NCBI RefSeq assembly: GCF_025989125.1
Contig: NZ_JAPDNR010000001.1
Location: 1,842,301-1,906,300 of the forward strand
Origin: Chitinophaga nivalis
GTDB lineage: Bacteria > Bacteroidota > Bacteroidia > Chitinophagales > Chitinophagaceae
Reading direction: 5' to 3'
Length of the DNA: 64,000 bases
A program made the translations under genes and the position numbers. Shown piece by piece: positions 60,859 to 64,000 of the stretch (positions are counted from its first letter, which is position 1; the number at the start of each line of letters is the position of its first letter). The notes beneath the pieces are model-generated. The model did not search any database and was not told where the DNA came from. It worked only from the letters and a program-made list of their open reading frames with translations.

Positions 60859-61536
60859 ATGGGAATACAGTTAGCCGTTTTCGACATTGCAGGTACCACC
60901 CTGCACGATGAATCCAACGTAGCCTTGGTATTACAACAAACCCTGCAACTGGCCGGTGTATCCGTTACCATAGCCGAAGTAAATGAGGTGATGGGATATG
61001 CCAAACCGTACGCGATCCGCTACCTGTTGCAGCAGAAACAAAACAACCGGTATAACGACGAAGCGTATGTACAGGAACTGCACACCCGCTTTGTAACCGA
61101 TATGAAAGCGCATTACGCTGATCATCCGGCCATCCGTGAAAAAGAAGGGGTATCTGCTGTTTTTGCCGCCCTGCAGCAAAGAGGCATCAAAGTAGCGCTG
61201 GACACTGGTTTCGACAGAGAGATCACCAACGTAATCCTGGAAAGAGTAGGATGGGTAAAACAAGGACTGGTCAATGCGGTGGCTACCAGCGATGAAGTTA
61301 CCTACGGTCGTCCTTATCCGTATATGATTTACCGTATTATGCAGGAGCTGGAAATCTGTAGTATAGATACCGTCGCTAAAATAGGCGATACGGTTTCTGA
61401 CCTGGAAGAAGGTACCAATGCCGGTTGCCGCTATGTAGTAGGCGTTACCACCGGCGCCTATACCCGGGAAGAACTGGCAAAAGGGCCGCACACCCACCTG
61501 GTGGCTAACCTCGACGAACTACTCAACATTTTTTAA
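60859..61536 (+). CDS. Phosphonatase-like HAD hydrolase
   Basis: A 225-residue HAD protein close to phosphonoacetaldehyde hydrolase (PhnX) and the TIGR03351 group. The nucleophile is D9 in VFDIAGTTLHD, and the acid motif IGDTVSDLEEGTNAGC lies near 175-190. By eye, K49 in EVMGYAKPYAIRYLL lines up with the PhnX Lys that forms a Schiff base with the aldehyde (MGxxK), supporting C-P bond cleavage. It is 21 bases before a FAD oxidoreductase of the type often linked to such hydrolases, so the pair may degrade an aminoethylphosphonate-type compound. The substrate is inferred. Confidence 0.85.
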   Translation: MGIQLAVFDIAGTTLHDESNVALVLQQTLQLAGVSVTIAEVNEVMGYAKPYAIRYLLQQKQNNRYNDEAYVQELHTRFVTDMKAHYADHPAIREKEGVSAVFAALQQRGIKVALDTGFDREITNVILERVGWVKQGLVNAVATSDEVTYGRPYPYMIYRIMQELEICSIDTVAKIGDTVSDLEEGTNAGCRYVVGVTTGAYTREELAKGPHTHLVANLDELLNIF

Positions 61537-61557
61537 TCTTACTCATATTTGCTTCTC

Positions 61558-62691
61558 ATGCAACAACAACAGGCAGACGTGGCTGTAATAGGCGCCGGCA
61601 TAGCGGGTTTGGCTATGGCGTATCACCTGGCAGCCAAAGGGAAAAAAGTAGTTTTATTTGAACGGAACAGTAAAGCCATCAGTGCCTCTATCCGCAATTT
61701 CGGCCTGGTATGGCCTATCGGGCAAACAGCGGGTAAGATGTACGAACGCGCCATGAACAGCCGTCGTACCTGGAAAGAACTGGCTGCCGCAACGGGACTG
61801 CAATGTCAGGAAACCGGTTCGCTGCATCTCGTTTATGAGGAAGATGAACTGGCCGTACTGGAAGAATTTGTACAGGCAGCACCTGCCAACGGATATGCCT
61901 GTGAACTGATAGCACCGGCGCAGATAGGAAAATATACACAAGCTATCAAAACTGCCGGATTAAAAGGAGCGATGTGGAGTGATACCGAAATGACGGTAAA
62001 CCCACGCCAGGCCAGTGCTGCCATTGCAGCCTACCTGGGTGAGCAGCTGAATGTTACCCTGCGTTTTGGCACAGCAGTGAATGGTATCAATATGCCGTTT
62101 ATTGAAACAAGGGAAGAAAAATGGAAAGTGGAAGAAGTGTTTGTATGTAGTGGCGCAGATTTTGAAACCCTTTACCCTGCTGATTTTGCAGCAGCTCCCT
62201 TGAAGAAGTGCAAGTTGCAGATGATGCGTACGATTCCGCAACCGGGCAACTGGCAACTGGGACCGGCACTTTGTGCAGGCCTCACGTTAACACACTATTC
62301 ATCCTTTAACAGCTGTAAAACGCTGGTGCCCCTGCAGCAACGTTTTCAACAGGAAATGCCGGAGTATGTGAAATGGGGCATACACCTGCTCATCTCCCAG
62401 AATGGCGCCGGTGAACTGACCATAGGCGATTCACACGAATATGGTCCGGACTTCGAACCATTCGATAAAGCATTTATCAATGACCTGATCCTGCAATACA
62501 TGCATACCTTCCTGGAGGCGCCTGTATATACTATTCAGGAACAATGGCATGGTATCTATCCCAAACTCACCAACGGTGCAACGGAACTGATTTTCTCTCC
62601 GGAAAAAAATGTAACTGTGGTGAATGGTTTTGGAGGAGCAGGTATGACACTGGCATTTGGTACGGCAGAAGATATTACCAGACATTTCTAA
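61558..62691 (+). CDS. FAD-dependent oxidoreductase (TIGR03364-like, DAO family)
   Basis: A 377-residue amine-oxidase/DAO-fold flavoprotein: FAD motif GAGIAGLAMAYHLAAKGKKV near residues 14-34, then the RNFGLVWP segment and a C-terminal NGFGGAGMTLAFG dinucleotide closing motif. It fits the family (TIGR03364) proposed to act beside phosphonatase genes. I use the ATG at 61558; a TTG three codons upstream is in frame but less likely. Likely substrates are amino- or N-methyl-phosphonates that it would oxidise to phosphonoacetaldehyde; this is inference from the partner. Confidence 0.85.
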   Translation: MQQQQADVAVIGAGIAGLAMAYHLAAKGKKVVLFERNSKAISASIRNFGLVWPIGQTAGKMYERAMNSRRTWKELAAATGLQCQETGSLHLVYEEDELAVLEEFVQAAPANGYACELIAPAQIGKYTQAIKTAGLKGAMWSDTEMTVNPRQASAAIAAYLGEQLNVTLRFGTAVNGINMPFIETREEKWKVEEVFVCSGADFETLYPADFAAAPLKKCKLQMMRTIPQPGNWQLGPALCAGLTLTHYSSFNSCKTLVPLQQRFQQEMPEYVKWGIHLLISQNGAGELTIGDSHEYGPDFEPFDKAFINDLILQYMHTFLEAPVYTIQEQWHGIYPKLTNGATELIFSPEKNVTVVNGFGGAGMTLAFGTAEDITRHF

Positions 62692-62720
62692 ATCCCGTAA
62701 GGGTGTTTCACGAAAAATGC

Positions 62721-62752
62721 AGCAGACGGTTTTCTAACTGTCTGCTTTTTTT
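62721..62752 (+). terminator. Intrinsic terminator after the oxidoreductase
   Basis: Arms 62721-62731 and 62736-62746 (11 pairs, one G-T) with a four-base loop and a seven-T run to 62752. It is enclosed by an outer 7-bp stem, 62697-62703 with 62756-62762. Confidence 0.88.
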
Positions 62753-62763
62753 AGGCCCTTACT

Positions 62764-63114
62764 TAGTGTCAACATGGTAAACTAAAATTAGGTGGTTGCA
62801 TAAATAATTGATAAATTAAATGCAGATTCACCGTTATGATCAGCCCATGTGTGTTAACGCGATAGTACCCTGCGAAATTTTTTCAGTATTTACTTATTTG
62901 ATTTTGCCAGCATTAGCAACGTTTCTGCAGCCATGTCTGATAAACAAGGCTGCACGTTCATAACGTGTTAAATGTAAAGCGGGTTTCTTTTAAGTTACCT
63001 GCTTTTTTAAATACCTGTATGTATACGGCGGTAAACCAATAATTACATAAATTAGTGGTGTTCTCTCCTGTACAGGAGCGGAAGTATTTATTTGGTATTT
63101 AAAACAGCAATTGC
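62764..63114 (+). other. 350-base non-coding leader before the LOG-family gene
   Basis: No gene or tRNA seen on either strand. It holds a hairpin with perfect 7-bp arms (62926-62932 and 62948-62954), a short ACGTT/AACGT inverted repeat at 62954-62966, and a 14-bp palindrome at 63065-63078. The arrangement suggests a regulated or structured leader. No known riboswitch class is recognisable. Confidence 0.45.
63065..63078 (+). promoter_or_regulatory. 14-bp perfect palindrome upstream of the LOG-family gene
   Basis: CTCCTGTACAGGAG is self-complementary without a loop, the form of a dimeric repressor site. It is 37 bases before the ATG at 63115. Confidence 0.45.
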
Positions 63115-63813
63115 ATGAATGATAGTTTAAAAAACCTTAAGGAGAGAGACTGGACAGAAACAAGAGCGCATTCCAGCTGGCAAATATTCAAGATCATGGC
63201 CGAATTTGTAGATGGTTTTGAGGCATTGGCAAAAATAGGGCCCTGTATATCCATTTTTGGTTCTGCCCGTACTAAACCGGGAAACAAATATTACGACCTG
63301 GCACAGGAAATCGCGACCCGGCTGGCAGATGAAGGATTCGGTATTATTACCGGTGGTGGTCCGGGGGTGATGGAAGCTGCGAACAAAGGCGCCCAGGCGG
63401 CTCACGGTAAATCTGTAGGCGCCAATATTACTCTCCCGCATGAACAATACCCCAACAATTTTATAGACAAAGACAAAAGCCTCAACTTCGACTACTTCTT
63501 CGTACGTAAAGTGATGTTTACCAAATACTCCCAGGGTTTTGTCATGATGCCCGGTGGCTTTGGAACGATGGATGAATTTTTTGAAGTGGCTACGCTGATC
63601 CAGACCAAAAAGATGGAAGAAACGCCGATGGTACTGGTAGGACGTGAGTACTGGAGTGGTTTGCTGGATTGGATACGTAACGTAATGATGGAAAAGGAAA
63701 GCAATATTAACCCACAGGATCTCGACCTGTTAAAGCTGTTTGATACTGCTGATGAAGTGGTGGAATATTTCCGGGTGTTCTACACCACCAATAAATTAAG
63801 ACCTAATTTCTGA
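63115..63813 (+). CDS. LOG/TIGR00730-family Rossmann protein (cytokinin-activating type)
   Basis: A 232-residue protein of the family once called lysine decarboxylases. The motifs GGGPGVMEAANKGA (about 82-95) and PGGFGTMDEFFEV (about 142-154) are those of LOG phosphoribohydrolases, which release adenine-type bases from nucleotide 5'-monophosphates. The N-terminal extension (about 30 residues with WQIFKIMAEFVDGFE) is typical of the Bacteroidota form. Function in bacteria is mostly nucleotide turnover; hormone production is not implied. Confidence 0.92.
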   Translation: MNDSLKNLKERDWTETRAHSSWQIFKIMAEFVDGFEALAKIGPCISIFGSARTKPGNKYYDLAQEIATRLADEGFGIITGGGPGVMEAANKGAQAAHGKSVGANITLPHEQYPNNFIDKDKSLNFDYFFVRKVMFTKYSQGFVMMPGGFGTMDEFFEVATLIQTKKMEETPMVLVGREYWSGLLDWIRNVMMEKESNINPQDLDLLKLFDTADEVVEYFRVFYTTNKLRPNF

Positions 63814-63952
63814 TAAATTACCGCAGACCTGCAGCTGGTCAGCACCCCTTGTGCCTGTAACGGCTATTCCGGGAGAATAAAACACCCCGTAATAACGTTA
63901 AGGGATATAGGTGGCTGACCAGCTTTGTGCTGTAAGCATGCTGGTTTTTCCT

Positions 63953-63960
63953 TAGTTTTG
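63953..63960 (+). promoter_or_regulatory. -7 promoter box for the last gene
   Basis: TAGTTTTG, a perfect TAnnTTTG, 15 bases before the ATG at 63975. A TTTG lies 25 bases upstream, a little far for a -33. Confidence 0.45.
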
Positions 63961-63974
63961 CAGAAATTTTATAT

Positions 63975-64000
63975 ATGGAGCTTATACCCACGGTTGTGGA
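63975..64000 (+). CDS. Start of an unidentified gene (cut by the window edge)
   Basis: An ATG at 63975 follows a good -7 box and opens with MELIPTVV before the window ends. Eight residues are too few to assign a family. The 160 bases between the LOG-family stop and this start hold no other gene I can see. Confidence 0.4.

Noticed and set aside
1..64000. CRISPR array, tRNA, rRNA, phage or insertion sequence
   Set aside because: I looked in the larger gaps and found no spaced direct repeats, cloverleaf, rRNA text, integrase or transposase. A small RNA gene could still be missed by eye.

Overview
The window looks like the chromosome of a Bacteroidota species, most likely a Chitinophaga-like member of the Chitinophagaceae. 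Evidence is a full-length SprA (type IX secretion translocon), a PorP/SprF-family protein, a PorE-like OmpA protein, two proteins with the type B gliding-motility C-terminal sorting domain, a CarboxypepD-plug TonB receptor, many TAnnTTTG (-7) promoter elements, and few Shine-Dalgarno sites. There is no phage, insertion sequence, CRISPR array, rRNA or tRNA that I can recognise. It is mostly core genome with some lineage-specific genes.

Layout. 1-5.5 kb: a truncated minus-strand gene, a DinB-fold protein, a Nudix-derived regulator with a broken Nudix box, and a tandem pair of TPR/transmembrane histidine kinases, the second of which has lost its phospho-acceptor histidine. 5.6-14.7 kb: fabH, then ruvA-sprA. 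14.8-18.9 kb: a three-gene set (small Cys-rich membrane protein, TonB receptor, BNR-like lipoprotein with a Cys cluster) that reads like a metal-related uptake unit. 18.9-25.1 kb (minus): a 51-residue candidate gene, an SDR, a PKD-rich type B sorted protein, an alpha/beta hydrolase overlapping lnt. 25.2-28 kb (minus): guaB, dprA. 28-35 kb: an e(P4)-type lipoprotein phosphatase, then a minus-strand run (DUF1569, PorE-like, queE, folD, pckA). 35.2-42.5 kb: M24 aminopeptidase, pssA, purS, rsmI, an AlkZ-like winged-helix protein, a nitroreductase, an M1 peptidase. 42.5-47.3 kb: DinB-like protein, an ECF sigma operon divergent from a CDF metal exporter, rsmG, a glycosyltransferase. 47.5-53.8 kb: tgt, an LptF/G permease, citrate synthase, recG. 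53.9-60.7 kb: a 1210-residue type B sorted surface protein with PorP/SprF, a GlcD-like FAD oxidase, an outer-membrane barrel. 60.8-64 kb: a phosphonatase-like hydrolase with a FAD oxidoreductase, a LOG-family protein, and the first codons of another gene.

Themes. Secretion and surface: SprA, the PorE-like protein and PorP/SprF would serve the two sorted proteins. Envelope building: FabH, Lnt, PssA, LptF/G. RNA modification: QueE and Tgt (queuosine), RsmI, RsmG. DNA maintenance: RuvA, RecG, DprA, the AlkZ-like protein. The most unusual signals are the kinase/pseudokinase pair, the Cys-rich uptake set, a recurring ATTACGCA-stemmed hairpin at gene ends, and -7 boxes placed 4-6 bases before start codons, which imply leaderless mRNAs. 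All functions are inferred from sequence by eye; no database search was possible.
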